Below are positions 1 through 8,270 of a stretch of DNA of 64,000 nt, in pieces; the stretch's first letter is position 1, and every line of letters begins with the position of its first letter. The stretch is from Knoellia sp. Soil729. GTDB taxonomy: Bacteria > Actinomycetota > Actinomycetes > Actinomycetales > Dermatophilaceae. The notes beneath the pieces were generated by a model that saw only the letters and a list, made by a program, of their open reading frames with translations, did not search any database and had not been told where the DNA came from. The position numbers and the translations under genes were made by a program. The stretch covers positions 95,042 to 159,041 of the forward strand of contig NZ_LMSA01000005.1 of the NCBI RefSeq assembly GCF_001427985.1. The letters run 5' to 3'.

Positions 1-1137
1 ACCGAGCGCGAGGCCGGCCGTCTCCAGCGCCGTCCACACACCACTCATCGCCCCACCCCTGGCCCGGCCGGCCTCCTCGATCACGTCCGGGAGCATCGCC
101 AGCGGGAAGAGCTGCATCCCGGCATACGCGACACCACCTCCCGCAAGGGCGAGCACCGACAGCCACGTCCACCCGAGCGCGAGCGCCGGCACCTGCACCA
201 CGCACGCCACGACGAAGAGCCACGACGACGCAAGGTATGCCGTCCGCTTGCCATGCGTTGCGGCATACCGCTTCCACGCCGGCATGACGACGAGAGCGGG
301 TGCGACCACCGCGGCGAAGAGCACGCTCACCATCGACTGCGAACCGAGCAGGTAGGTCGCGACGTACTGCGCCGCCGCGAGGACGATCCCGGTGGCCAAA
401 GCCTGCAGCACGAAGACGACGAGAAGCGATCGGTAGCGGGGCAGCTCGCGGATCGCGTCCAGCCCGGCCCGGAATGAGGGCGGCGCCTCCCCGGAACCAC
501 GGTGTGCCGTGTGGCTCTCGTGACCACGCAGGCTGGCCACCGTTGCGAGCATCCCCAGAGACAGGACGATCGCGGACACGACTGCCATGACGAGGTAGCC
601 CGACCGGCCGCCGCCCAGGGCGTCGCGAACCCCCGGGGCGCCGGCACCGAAGACAAGGATCGCGAGCGCGAGGACCCCCACGCGCCACGCCATCATCCGA
701 GTGCGCTCGGCATAGTCGTTGGTGAGGTCCGCCGGCACCGCGATGTAGGGCACCTGGAAGAGGCTGAACGACGTGGTGGCGAGGACGAATGCGACGACGA
801 CCCACACTGCCGCGAGCCCGCTCGACAGACCGGACGGGACGGCGAACATCCCGATGAACCCCGGGGGCAGGGTCAGCGCGCCGAGCGCCATGAGCCGGTG
901 TCGCGACCCCCGGGACGACAGCTCGTGGTCGCTGCGGGCACCGATCGCCGGGTCGATGACGACGTCCCAGACCTTGGGGAGAAGCACGACGACGGCAGCC
1001 AGCACGGCGGCGACCCCGAGCGTGTCCGTGAGGTAGTAGGCGAGGACGAGGCCGGGAAGGGTGCCGAAGCCGCCGGTGCCGACACTTCCCGCGGCATACC
1101 CGGCCGTCTGGGCGCGGGTGAGTCTCGCACTGGGCAT
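1..1137 (-). CDS. GPH-family (MelB-like) MFS sugar transporter, C-terminus cut by window edge
   Basis: Membrane symporter of the major facilitator superfamily. The reading frame is open from an ATG at 1137 down to base 1 (379 codons), so the C-terminus lies outside the window. The translation has many hydrophobic segments, and residues 50-75 read VLLPKVWDVVIDPAIGARSD, the K-D-x-x-x-DP-x-x-G loop typical of the glycoside-pentoside-hexuronide (GPH) family. A second family feature, FQVPYIAVPADLTNDYAERT, follows near residue 130. Substrate unknown; usually a sugar with Na+ or H+. It is divergent from the flavoprotein at 1245. The family call is good; substrate cannot be inferred. Confidence 0.85.
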   Translation of the reverse strand, partial: MPSARLTRAQTAGYAAGSVGTGGFGTLPGLVLAYYLTDTLGVAAVLAAVVVLLPKVWDVVIDPAIGARSDHELSSRGSRHRLMALGALTLPPGFIGMFAVPSGLSSGLAAVWVVVAFVLATTSFSLFQVPYIAVPADLTNDYAERTRMMAWRVGVLALAILVFGAGAPGVRDALGGGRSGYLVMAVVSAIVLSLGMLATVASLRGHESHTAHRGSGEAPPSFRAGLDAIRELPRYRSLLVVFVLQALATGIVLAAAQYVATYLLGSQSMVSVLFAAVVAPALVVMPAWKRYAATHGKRTAYLASSWLFVVACVVQVPALALGWTWLSVLALAGGGVAYAGMQLFPLAMLPDVIEEAGRARGGAMSGVWTALETAGLALG

Positions 1138-1175
1138 GCCCGAAGTATGTCGGGCGGCGAGCGGTGTGGGGCGGG

Positions 1176-1200
1176 GTTTTGCACGGCATGCTGTGGGTAG
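1176..1200 (+). promoter_or_regulatory. SigB/SigF-type stress promoter, GTTT-N15-GGGTAG
   Basis: GTTT at 1176-1179 and GGGTAG at 1195-1200 are separated by exactly 15 bases, the spacing and sequence of actinobacterial SigB/SigF-class general-stress promoters. It lies 44 bases upstream of the GTG start of the flavoprotein. The same arrangement recurs at 4454, 6283 and 8271, which makes chance unlikely. Function is inferred from the consensus. Confidence 0.7.
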
Positions 1201-1244
1201 GCCCACTGTGTCGATGTGCACGCGAGGAAAGGTCAGGTGGCGAT

Positions 1245-2837
1245 GTGACGACAGCAGACGCGGTCGTCGTCGGTGCCGGCCCCAACGGGCTGGTGGCCGC
1301 CATCGCCCTGGCGGATGCCGGGTGGGACGTCACGTTGGTCGAGGCCAATGACACGGTGGGCGGCGCGGTGGCCAGTGGCGAGGTGACGGCGCCCGGCTTC
1401 TCGAGCGACCTGTTCAGCGCCTTCTACCCACTCGCCGCAGCGAGCCCGGTGATCCGCGACCTCGACCTGGCTGCGCACGGACTCGTCTGGCGGCGCGCCC
1501 CCGACGTCGTGTCCCATGCGCTCGAGGACGGTCCCGCTGCGGTCATGCACGCAGACCCGGACAGGACAGCAGCGGAGCTCGATGCGGCAGCGGCCGGTGA
1601 CGGAGCGGCGTGGCTCGACCTCTGCGCCGGGTGGCAGCGCGTGCGCGACCCCCTGCTCGACGCCCTCTTCACACCCTTTCCTCCCGTGGTGTCGGGGCTG
1701 CGGATGGCCCGGCGCCTCGGACTGGCCGACGGCCTCGACTTCGCCCGCCTCGCCGTGACACCGGTCAGGCGCCTGGCCAAGGAGCGGTTCCGGGGTGACG
1801 GTCCCGGCCTGCTGCTCACGGGCAACGCGATGCACAGCGACGTGCCACCGGACGCTGCCGGCAGCGGCGTCTTCGGCTGGCTGCTGGCCATGCTCGGACA
1901 GGACGTCGGGTTCCCGGTGCCCGAGGGCGGGGCCGGCCAGCTGGCGCAGGCCCTCCGCAGCCGCGCGGAGTCGGCCTCCGTCCAGGTACTCACCGGCGCG
2001 CGGGTCACCCAGGTCGTCGTCTCCGGTGGCCGCGCCTCCGGCGTCCGCCTCGCGGACGGCACGTTGATCAAAGCGCGTCACGCAGTCCTGGCCGACGTCA
2101 CGGCCCCCTCCCTCTACGAGCAGCTGCTCTCGGAGCACCACCTCCCGCCGCGGCTGCTGCGGGACCTGGGCCGCTTCCAGTGGGACAACGCGACGATCAA
2201 GGTCAACTGGGCCCTGGACCGACCCGTGCCATGGGCAGACTCACGGCTGGCCGGCTCCGGCACCGTGCACCTGGGCGTGGACCTCGACGGATTCGTCGAC
2301 ATGGCTGCCGACCTCTCGGTGGGCAGGGTGCCCGAGCGGCCGTTCCTGCTCTTCGGCCAGATGGCGACCGCGGACCCGACCCGGTGCCCCCCCGGCCGGG
2401 AGACGGCGTGGGCGTACACGCACGTCCCCCACGGGCACGACTGGTCGGGGTCACTGCTGAGCGAGCACGTCGATCGGATGCAGTCCGCCGTCGAGAGGGT
2501 CGCACCCGGGTTCGGCGACACCGTCCTGGCTCGCCACGTGCAGTCCCCCCAGGACCTCCAGCACGCCGACGCCAACCTCGTCGACGGAGCCCTCAACGCG
2601 GGGACCTCCGCACTGCACCAGGAGCTGGTCTTCCGCCCCACCCCCGGACTGGGGCGTGCCGAGACCCCGGTCACCGGGCTCTACCTGGCGAGCGCCTCGG
2701 CCCACCCCGGAGGCGGGGTGCACGGCGCGTGCGGCTGGAATGCGGCACGTTCGGCGCTCGTTGCTCACGGCAGGACCGGTGTGCTGCATCGCGCGATCAC
2801 CCGGACGGCGTGGGCACGTCTGCTGGCCGATCACTGA
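1245..2837 (+). CDS. Phytoene desaturase / carotenoid dehydrogenase-like FAD oxidoreductase
   Basis: A 530-residue flavoprotein of the NAD(P)/FAD-dependent oxidoreductase family that includes phytoene desaturases and PYROXD2-like proteins. The N-terminus shows the dinucleotide-binding Rossmann motif VVVGAGPNGLVAA followed by the acidic end of strand 2 (LVEAND); the C-terminus has the second FAD-contact region (GLYLASASAHPGGGVHG). I place the start at GTG 1245, just ahead of the FAD motif and after an AGGAAAGG-like ribosome site, instead of the upstream in-frame ATG at 1164, which would add 27 unconserved residues. No carotenoid genes adjoin it, so the substrate is unknown. A stress-type promoter precedes it. 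Its last 41 bases overlap the convergent SRPBCC gene. Confidence 0.85.
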   Translation: MTTADAVVVGAGPNGLVAAIALADAGWDVTLVEANDTVGGAVASGEVTAPGFSSDLFSAFYPLAAASPVIRDLDLAAHGLVWRRAPDVVSHALEDGPAAVMHADPDRTAAELDAAAAGDGAAWLDLCAGWQRVRDPLLDALFTPFPPVVSGLRMARRLGLADGLDFARLAVTPVRRLAKERFRGDGPGLLLTGNAMHSDVPPDAAGSGVFGWLLAMLGQDVGFPVPEGGAGQLAQALRSRAESASVQVLTGARVTQVVVSGGRASGVRLADGTLIKARHAVLADVTAPSLYEQLLSEHHLPPRLLRDLGRFQWDNATIKVNWALDRPVPWADSRLAGSGTVHLGVDLDGFVDMAADLSVGRVPERPFLLFGQMATADPTRCPPGRETAWAYTHVPHGHDWSGSLLSEHVDRMQSAVERVAPGFGDTVLARHVQSPQDLQHADANLVDGALNAGTSALHQELVFRPTPGLGRAETPVTGLYLASASAHPGGGVHGACGWNAARSALVAHGRTGVLHRAITRTAWARLLADH

Positions 2838-3333
2838 GGCTCTCGCGGTGGCGGCCCTCCGACAGGAACGCCAGACGACGCAGGGACTCGACGTTGCGCG
2901 GACCGATGGCCAGCTGACGCACCGGGTGCGGAACGGCGGTTCCGGGCCCGCGGACTGCATCCTCGCCGATGGAGACCGTGCAGCGTGACGCACCGCGCTC
3001 CTCGATGCGGATGATGACCTGCGCCTCACCCACGGGCCACCCGCGGGCCTGGAGCACCATGGTTGCGGGTTCATCTGCCCGCAGCACCTCGGTGGTGTCG
3101 TCGACCACGGCCGGCCACACGCCGAATGAGTGGTGGATCTTGCTGCCGGGCGTGGGCCAGCTGAGGTCGACGGCCCGGATGCGTGAGGCTCCGACCACCC
3201 AGGTGGCATACAGCCACCCGTCGGCCAGGACGTCCCAGACCGCTTGGGCGGGTGCATCGACGTCGCGGTGGACGACGACGACCTCGGACAGGTCGAGGTC
3301 GGGCTGGTCGACCTCGTCGGCGGGGTTGTTCAT
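2797..3333 (-). CDS. SRPBCC (polyketide-cyclase/START-like) family protein
   Basis: A 178-residue protein whose N-terminal half fits the START/SRPBCC fold: VVVHRDVDAPAQAVWDVLAD, then LSWPTPGSKIHHSFG, is the usual opening of polyketide-cyclase-like proteins that bind hydrophobic ligands. Start chosen at ATG 3333, five bases after the stop of the SDR gene, so the two are probably cotranscribed; an upstream in-frame start would run into the SDR gene. The C-terminal 40 residues are charged and not recognisable. Its 3' end overlaps the convergent flavoprotein gene by 41 bases. Ligand unknown. Confidence 0.8.
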   Translation of the reverse strand: MNNPADEVDQPDLDLSEVVVVHRDVDAPAQAVWDVLADGWLYATWVVGASRIRAVDLSWPTPGSKIHHSFGVWPAVVDDTTEVLRADEPATMVLQARGWPVGEAQVIIRIEERGASRCTVSIGEDAVRGPGTAVPHPVRQLAIGPRNVESLRRLAFLSEGRHRESLSDRPADVPTPSG

Positions 3334-3338
3334 GGAGA

Positions 3339-4325
3339 TCACGTCCTCTGTTGTGGGGATCGGGTACTCGGTGATGGGCGGTGATGCCACATGGCGAGGC
3401 CGGCGAGAGCCAGGCCGCTCGGCACAAGCCGACGCAACCAGTGCCGGCCCCACGGTCCGTGGACGGCGTCACCGGCGGGCTGGGGGGCGAGAACGTTGCC
3501 CGGCGTGGCCTCGGTCGAGCGACGTTCGAGCCCGGCGATGCGCATGAGCGGCGTGGCGAGCACGTCGAACAGCGCCGGAACCAGCCGGAAGCCGGCCACC
3601 ATGATGTGGTTGCCCACGCCTACCGAGATCTCGCGCCGCGGGCGGCCGAGGGCCCGCACCGCTGCCCTCGCCACCCTCTCGGGCGGGTCGACCGGGACGG
3701 GAGGCCTGCCCCGCCGCCCCAGGTAGGTGCCGGCCTGCTGGTAGACGGGAGTGTTGACCGCGCCGGGCCACACGAGGCTGATGCCGACGCCCGGCGTCGA
3801 CCGAGCCTCGATCTGCAACGTCCGGACGAGACCGTGGACGCCCCACTTCGCAGTCGTGTACGGGCTCATGAACGGCGTGGCCATCTTGCCCAGGAGCGAG
3901 CCGATCACGACGAGGCTCCCGCCGCGCTCCCCGAAGGCTGCCAGCGCGCACCGCGCGACCGTGGCCGTGCCGCCCAGAGTGGTCTCGACCGACCGGTCGA
4001 AGACGTCGGGCGGGATGTCCTCGAAGCGGCCGTAGGCCAGGGCTGCCGCCGAGTGCACCACGCCGTCCAGGGGGCCGAAGGTGCGTTGCGCCGCGTCGAA
4101 GGCGGCTTGGACCGCAGCCGGGTCGGTGACGTCGGCTGGGACGACGAGGGTGGATGCTCCCAAGGTCCGGCACTCGGCGCTGGCCTCGTCCAGGGACGTC
4201 CGCGAGCGCGCCACCAGGACCAGCTGCACGCCGTCTCGGGCGAGCAACAGGGCGGTGGCCCGGCCGATGCCGCTCGACGCCCCGGTGACGAGGACGGTCC
4301 TGCCGCGCAGGTCGACGCCAGCCAT
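3339..4325 (-). CDS. SDR-family oxidoreductase
   Basis: Short-chain dehydrogenase of 328 residues. It has the classical cofactor motif TGASSGIG near residue 15, an N-S-Y-K catalytic set (Ser in VVIGSLLGK, then YTTAK) and the downstream WPGAVNTP segment. It is longer than a minimal 250-residue SDR; the extra C-terminal part contains a hydrophobic stretch (LVPSGLALAGLAMW) that may associate with membrane. The ATG at 4325 has a good AGGAAGGGG ribosome site and replaces an upstream start that would add 53 low-complexity residues. It heads a two-gene unit with the SRPBCC gene. Substrate unknown. Confidence 0.85.
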   Translation of the reverse strand: MAGVDLRGRTVLVTGASSGIGRATALLLARDGVQLVLVARSRTSLDEASAECRTLGASTLVVPADVTDPAAVQAAFDAAQRTFGPLDGVVHSAAALAYGRFEDIPPDVFDRSVETTLGGTATVARCALAAFGERGGSLVVIGSLLGKMATPFMSPYTTAKWGVHGLVRTLQIEARSTPGVGISLVWPGAVNTPVYQQAGTYLGRRGRPPVPVDPPERVARAAVRALGRPRREISVGVGNHIMVAGFRLVPALFDVLATPLMRIAGLERRSTEATPGNVLAPQPAGDAVHGPWGRHWLRRLVPSGLALAGLAMWHHRPSPSTRSPQQRT

Positions 4326-4453
4326 CAGGCCCCTTCCTGTCTGCGCGCTCAAGCTCGGTCCGATCCCGGTCTTCTCCGGCTTCATCACCGACCTACCCAC
4401 CCGCCGCGCCCGGTACACCCGCGAGTGCGTGGACAGCGTCTGGCGATGGACCG

Positions 4454-4478
4454 GTTTGGTCTCGTTCTCCGCGGGTAA
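4454..4478 (+). promoter_or_regulatory. SigB/SigF-type stress promoter, GTTT-N15-GGGTAA
   Basis: GTTT at 4454-4457 and GGGTAA at 4473-4478 with a 15-base spacer, about 80 bases upstream of the DUF6131 start codon. The flank CCGGTTTGG is shared with the promoter at 8271. The stress-sigma assignment is by consensus. Confidence 0.75.
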
Positions 4479-4558
4479 TGACAACGGGCGGTATCCAAGT
4501 CACACGGCGGTCAGTCCGTGAGCCGGAGCCCACGAAGGTCTCGAGAGGAGTCCTGTCC

Positions 4559-4714
4559 ATGATCATCCTGGGTGTCATCCTCGCCCTCATCGGCTACTTC
4601 GCCAACATCTCGATCCTGCTCACGATCGGAGTGATCCTCATCGTGGTGGGCCTGGTGCTCTGGCTGCTCGGTGCGACCGGTCGTGCCGTCGGCGGGCGCT
4701 CGCACTACTACTGA
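4559..4714 (+). CDS. DUF6131 small membrane protein
   Basis: A 51-residue protein made almost entirely of two transmembrane segments (IILGVILALIGYFANISIL and LTIGVILIVVGLVLWLLG) and a short polar tail, matching small actinobacterial DUF6131 proteins. The start at ATG 4559 is preceded by GAGAGGAG at the correct distance. It is a stand-alone unit behind a GTTT-N15-GGGTAA promoter, which suggests induction under general stress. Molecular function is unknown. Confidence 0.8.
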   Translation: MIILGVILALIGYFANISILLTIGVILIVVGLVLWLLGATGRAVGGRSHYY

Positions 4715-4754
4715 TCCGGCGGGTCGTCGGGCCATGCCCGGTTGCCTCACGTCG

Positions 4755-5453
4755 TCACCGCTCGCTGCGGACGGCCCTGTCGATGACACGTCGCGCGACG
4801 TTGCTGAGCGAGGTCTCGTCGTCGGCCATCGAGCGAAGACGGTCATAGGCCTGATCCATGTCGATGCCCTCTTGGTAGGCCAGGACTCCCTTGGCCTGTT
4901 CGATGAGCGTGCGGCCCGCCAGCGCCGCCATCACGCGCTCGAAGGGATCGACCTGGGTCTGCCCGCCCTGCACCGTCACGGCCGTGGCGATGTCGGCGAA
5001 GGCCTGACCGACAACTGCGAGGTCGATGTCCTCCGGCAGGGCGCCGGAGTGGAAGACGTTCATGGCTCCGAGGGTCTGGTCCTGCCAGCACATCGGGAAG
5101 GTGTGCACCGCTGTGTAGCCCGCAGCAACGATCTGCGGCCCCACGCTGGGCCAGCGTGCCTCAATGGCCGGGCCCGTCGTCTCGACCACCTGAGCGGCGG
5201 TGTCGAAGCAGTCGACGCACGGGCCGGCAGCCTGTTGGGCCTGCAGCAGCTCGAGCTCGTGGGCGCGGTGGCTCGTGGCGGTCAGCACCTCCAGGGCATC
5301 GTCCTGTCCCCTCACGAGCAGGCCGATGGCGTCAGCCCGCATGAGGTCGGCTGCGTCCTCGATGACCACGGCGAGGACGTGGGCGACGTCGGTGGCCTGC
5401 ACGAGTGCACCGGCGGCATGAGCGAGCGCTTGGGTGGGAGTGCGACGATTCAT
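4755..5453 (-). CDS. GAF-ANTAR domain regulator (second of a pair)
   Basis: A 232-residue predicted antiterminator. Residues 1-165 resemble a GAF sensor domain (AGPCVDCFDTAAQVV, then PMCWQDQTLGAMNVF). The C-terminal 60 residues form an ANTAR RNA-binding domain (LIEQAKGVLAYQEGIDMDQA followed by LSNVARRVID). ANTAR proteins bind paired hairpins in nascent RNA and prevent termination. Start set at ATG 5453, overlapping the stop of the upstream GAF-ANTAR gene by four bases (ATGA), so translation is coupled. The pair is divergent from the stress operon at 6363. The signal is not identifiable; the CVDC pair in the GAF domain is a possible redox site. Confidence 0.85.
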   Translation of the reverse strand: MNRRTPTQALAHAAGALVQATDVAHVLAVVIEDAADLMRADAIGLLVRGQDDALEVLTATSHRAHELELLQAQQAAGPCVDCFDTAAQVVETTGPAIEARWPSVGPQIVAAGYTAVHTFPMCWQDQTLGAMNVFHSGALPEDIDLAVVGQAFADIATAVTVQGGQTQVDPFERVMAALAGRTLIEQAKGVLAYQEGIDMDQAYDRLRSMADDETSLSNVARRVIDRAVRSER

Positions 5454-6178
5454 GAGGTGCCGTTCGGGTCGGTGGTGCCTGTGCTGTCGGGATCTGTGAA
5501 GTCGAGTCCACGGCCGACGACACTCTCGGCAGTGGCGGCAAGACTCTGGTCTGCCGCAAACGCGTGGGCCCGCAAGAGTGCCAGCGCGTCCTCGAGCCCG
5601 ATGTGGAGCTGCGCGACCACCATCCCGGTGGCCTGGTGGATCTGGGCCTGGGCGGTCCACGGGCCGGACGCGTCAGAGGCCGTGGTCTCGGGGTCGCGCA
5701 GCAGGGCAACACCGATCGCATCAGCCAGGAACTGGGCGTGGGCATGGTCGAGCAGCGGCGCCGATCCCGTGGGGAAGTGGCACGTGAGGACACCGAGCAC
5801 CTCGTGGTCGGGGCGGATGGGCAGGGCGCAGACGCTCACGGACCCGAGGCCTGAACGCACCTCGTGGGCCAGCGCGGGCCAGGGCTGCTCGGCGGAGGCG
5901 TCGTGGGACATCCACAGCTGCTGCTCTCCCGAGTCGAAGGCCTGCCAGCTCGGGCCTTGTCCGAACACGTCCTGGAGGTCTGCGAGACGAGCCGCCGTGT
6001 CCCCGGAGCTGCAGAGCGTCACCCGCTCGTGGCCCGAGTAGGTGAGCGTGATGGACGCGCCTTCGCCGCCAAGGAGGGTGACCGCCGAGCTGCACAGCCG
6101 AGCGGCCAGCGTCGTGGAGGGATCCTGCTGCGCCATGGCTCTGGCGAGGCTGGACAGGAGCGTTGCCCGGTCCTCCAT
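5450..6178 (-). CDS. GAF-ANTAR domain regulator (first of a pair)
   Basis: A 242-residue GAF-ANTAR protein. The GAF part (residues ~20-160) includes LTYSGHERVTLCSSGDTAAR and VSVCALPIRPDHEVLGVLT. The ANTAR part follows at ~175-235 (QIHQATGMVVAQLHIGLEDA). The ATG at 6178 sits behind AAGGGAGAG and is preferred over an upstream start at 6364 that would overlap the divergent promoter. It is cotranscribed with the second ANTAR gene. Two ANTAR proteins in tandem suggest they may act together on shared RNA targets, which is inference. Confidence 0.85.
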   Translation of the reverse strand: MEDRATLLSSLARAMAQQDPSTTLAARLCSSAVTLLGGEGASITLTYSGHERVTLCSSGDTAARLADLQDVFGQGPSWQAFDSGEQQLWMSHDASAEQPWPALAHEVRSGLGSVSVCALPIRPDHEVLGVLTCHFPTGSAPLLDHAHAQFLADAIGVALLRDPETTASDASGPWTAQAQIHQATGMVVAQLHIGLEDALALLRAHAFAADQSLAATAESVVGRGLDFTDPDSTGTTDPNGTS

Positions 6179-6282
6179 GGGCTCTCCCTTGATCCCGTCC
6201 GCCTGCACCTCGAGGCGCGCGATTTCTGACGATTTGCCCAATCTACCCGCCGTCGGCAGCTGGCCGCCGCTCGAGGGCCGGT

Positions 6283-6306
6283 GTTTCGCCCGCGCTTCCG
6301 CGGGTA
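6283..6306 (+). promoter_or_regulatory. SigB/SigF-type stress promoter, GTTT-N15-GGGTA
   Basis: GTTT at 6283-6286 and GGGTA at 6302-6306, spacer 15, followed 57 bases later by the first gene of the holin-like operon. It lies in the divergent region between the ANTAR pair and that operon. Confidence 0.75.
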
Positions 6307-6362
6307 GGCCTGATGCATGCGACGTGAGCCGCATCCACGCACGAACGAACGAAGGAGCAGTC

Positions 6363-7118
6363 ATGACAGAGAGCTACGGAAGCACAGCGCTGCCAGGGAG
6401 CACCGGTCCGACGACGTCCTCCACGTCCTCGCCCGGGTCCACCTCTGACGTCGCCGCGCAGGAGGCCGGTTCGGTGGCCCAGGACGCCAAGGAGGGGGCG
6501 TCGCACGTCGCCGGCGTGGCCAAGGACGAGACCGCATCCGTGGCCAGCGACAGCGTGGACCAGGCCAAGGCGCTGTGGCACCAGACCCGGTCCGAGCTGA
6601 CCGAGCAGGCAGGTGCCCAGCAGCAACGCCTGGCCGGCGGCTTGCGGTCACTGGCCGACGAGCTGTCCGAGATGGTGTCCGGGACGCAGAGCCAGGGCAT
6701 GGCCAGCGACCTGGTGGGGCGCGTGGCCACGCAGGCACGCGATGCCTCGCAGTTCCTCGAGGGCCGCGAGCCGGGCAGCCTCATGGATGAGCTCAAGGGC
6801 TTCGCCCGCAGGCGGCCGGGAACCTTCCTGGCTGTCGCCGCTGGCCTCGGTGTCATCGGTGGGCGCCTCAGCCGCAGCATGGTCGACGAGCACCGCGACA
6901 CGGACCAGGCGCCCACGACCTCGAACGTGGGCACCACCGGCGGCATCGACAGCATCGACAGCATCGACAGCATCGAGACGGTCTACCCGGCCGGCGAGGT
7001 CGGCGGGACCGTGGGTGTGACCGAGACACCCCCCGTGCTCACCCCGGCCGCCACACCGCTTGCCAGCCCCGTCGCAGAGCCCCGCGTCGGGGGCCTCGCC
7101 GACGACGGACTCCGATGA
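6363..7118 (+). CDS. Conserved hypothetical, first gene of holin-like/DUF3618 operon
   Basis: A 251-residue protein with a helical, Ala/Gln-rich middle part resembling late-embryogenesis-type or apolipoprotein-like helices (AAQEAGSVAQDAKEGASHVA and AGVAKDETASVASDSVDQAK), a weak hydrophobic stretch near residue 165 (FLAVAAGLGVIGGRL) and a disordered Pro/Thr-rich tail. A 9-base tandem repeat at about 6947-6976 encodes repeated Ile-Asp-Ser. Start at ATG 6363 behind GAAGGAGCAG. The ATGA overlap with the holin-like gene shows a single operon. Membrane-associated stress protein is the likely role, with no direct evidence. Confidence 0.8.
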   Translation: MTESYGSTALPGSTGPTTSSTSSPGSTSDVAAQEAGSVAQDAKEGASHVAGVAKDETASVASDSVDQAKALWHQTRSELTEQAGAQQQRLAGGLRSLADELSEMVSGTQSQGMASDLVGRVATQARDASQFLEGREPGSLMDELKGFARRRPGTFLAVAAGLGVIGGRLSRSMVDEHRDTDQAPTTSNVGTTGGIDSIDSIDSIETVYPAGEVGGTVGVTETPPVLTPAATPLASPVAEPRVGGLADDGLR

Positions 7119-7573
7119 GCAGCGAGTACGACGTCAGGGGTGAGCCTCCCCGCGTCGAGACCATCCGGACCACCGATGAGCCGGTCGAGGGACGGTCGCT
7201 GAGCTCGGTCGGCGACCTGCTGTCCAACATCAGCCGTGACTTCTCGACCTTGGTGCAGCAGGAGGTCGCGCTGGCCAAGGCGGAGGTACGTGAGAGCGCC
7301 AAGGACGCAGGCAAGGGTGCCGGCATGCTCGGGGGCGCAGGGGTGGCCGGGCACTTCGCCCTGCTCTTCCTGTCCGTTGCGCTGTGGTGGGCCCTGGGTG
7401 ACGCGGTCGGACTCGGCTGGTCGGCGGTCATCGTGGCCGTCCTGTGGGCGATCATCGCAGCGATTCTCGCCTCGATCGGTCGCCGCGAGATGAAGAAGGT
7501 CAGCGGTGTGCCCCGCACCGTGGAGACCACCAAGCAGATTCCCGACGCGTTGAAAGGACATGAGAGCGCATGA
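7115..7573 (+). CDS. Phage holin family protein (DUF1469/superfamily III)
   Basis: A 152-residue protein: a soluble N-terminus, an amphipathic segment (LLSNISRDFSTLVQQEVALA) typical of the DUF1469 holin-like family, then two transmembrane helices (FALLFLSVALWWALGDAVG and WSAVIVAVLWAIIAAILAS) and a basic tail. Despite the name, chromosomal members are not lytic phage genes; they pair with DUF3618 proteins in actinobacteria. It overlaps its upstream and downstream neighbours by 4 bases each, so all three are translationally coupled. Confidence 0.88.
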   Translation: MSSEYDVRGEPPRVETIRTTDEPVEGRSLSSVGDLLSNISRDFSTLVQQEVALAKAEVRESAKDAGKGAGMLGGAGVAGHFALLFLSVALWWALGDAVGLGWSAVIVAVLWAIIAAILASIGRREMKKVSGVPRTVETTKQIPDALKGHESA

Positions 7574-8178
7574 GCAACAACCCGGAACTGATCAGGCAGG
7601 ACATCGAGATGACCCGAGGGCGTCTGAGCGAGGACGTCAACGCCCTGACCGAAACCGTGCGACCCGGCAACGTCGCCCGCCGGCAGGCCGACAAGGTGAC
7701 CGGCCGCGCGTCGGCCCTCAAGGACCGCGTCATGGGAACCGGCGACGACTTGGCCCAGCACGGCAGCGACACGGCGCACCAGCTCGGGGACAGGGCCTCG
7801 GAGATGGGTGACAGGGCCTCCCAGATGCCCCAGAAGGCGCGTCAGCAGACCAAGGGCAACCCCCTCGGTGCCGGGTTGGTGGCTCTGGGCGCCGGCTGGC
7901 TGCTCGGCTCTCTGCTCCCCGCGAGCCAACGCGAACGGCAGGCCACGGAGCATCTGAAGGAGAAGGCGCAACCTGTGGTCGACGAGGTCAAGAGCGTGAC
8001 GCAGGAGACCGTGCAGGATCTCAAGGAGCCGGCCAAGGAGGCCATCCAGGAGGTCAAGCAGAGCGCGGCCGACTCCGCGCAGGTGGTCAAGGAGGAAGGG
8101 ACCTCCATCGCCCAGGACGTGAAGTCGTCAGCGGACGACTCGGCACAGACCGTCAAGAGCGCGAACCAACAGGGCTGA
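7570..8178 (+). CDS. DUF3618 domain membrane-associated protein
   Basis: A 202-residue protein beginning with the DUF3618 signature (ELIRQDIEMTRGRLSEDVNA), a single hydrophobic helix near residue 105 (GAGLVALGAGWLLGSLLP), and a long charged C-terminal helix of repeating Val-Lys-x-x-x-x-Asp/Glu units. It is the last gene of the stress-type operon and is followed by a strong hairpin terminator at 8198. It probably acts with the holin-like protein at the membrane; mechanism unknown. Confidence 0.85.
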   Translation: MSNNPELIRQDIEMTRGRLSEDVNALTETVRPGNVARRQADKVTGRASALKDRVMGTGDDLAQHGSDTAHQLGDRASEMGDRASQMPQKARQQTKGNPLGAGLVALGAGWLLGSLLPASQRERQATEHLKEKAQPVVDEVKSVTQETVQDLKEPAKEAIQEVKQSAADSAQVVKEEGTSIAQDVKSSADDSAQTVKSANQQG

Positions 8179-8197
8179 GGCGGCAGCCGCGTCCCGT

Positions 8198-8237
8198 CGA
8201 CGGCGTGCCCAAGGCATGAGCCTCGGGCACGCCGTCG
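8198..8237. terminator. Hairpin terminator after the holin-like operon
   Basis: A perfect 13-base stem: CGACGGCGTGCCC (8198-8210) pairs with GGGCACGCCGTCG (8225-8237) around a 14-base loop. No long U-tract follows, as is common in high-GC actinobacteria. It separates the operon from the udgX promoter. Confidence 0.8.
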
Positions 8238-8270
8238 GCATGTCCACCAGTCGCCGGACGGCGCTGGCCG

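Noticed and set aside
6179..6282. A GGGTAG box on the minus strand upstream of the ANTAR pair as another stress promoter
   Set aside because: No GTTT-like -35 element lies at the 15-base spacing, so only half of the motif is present.
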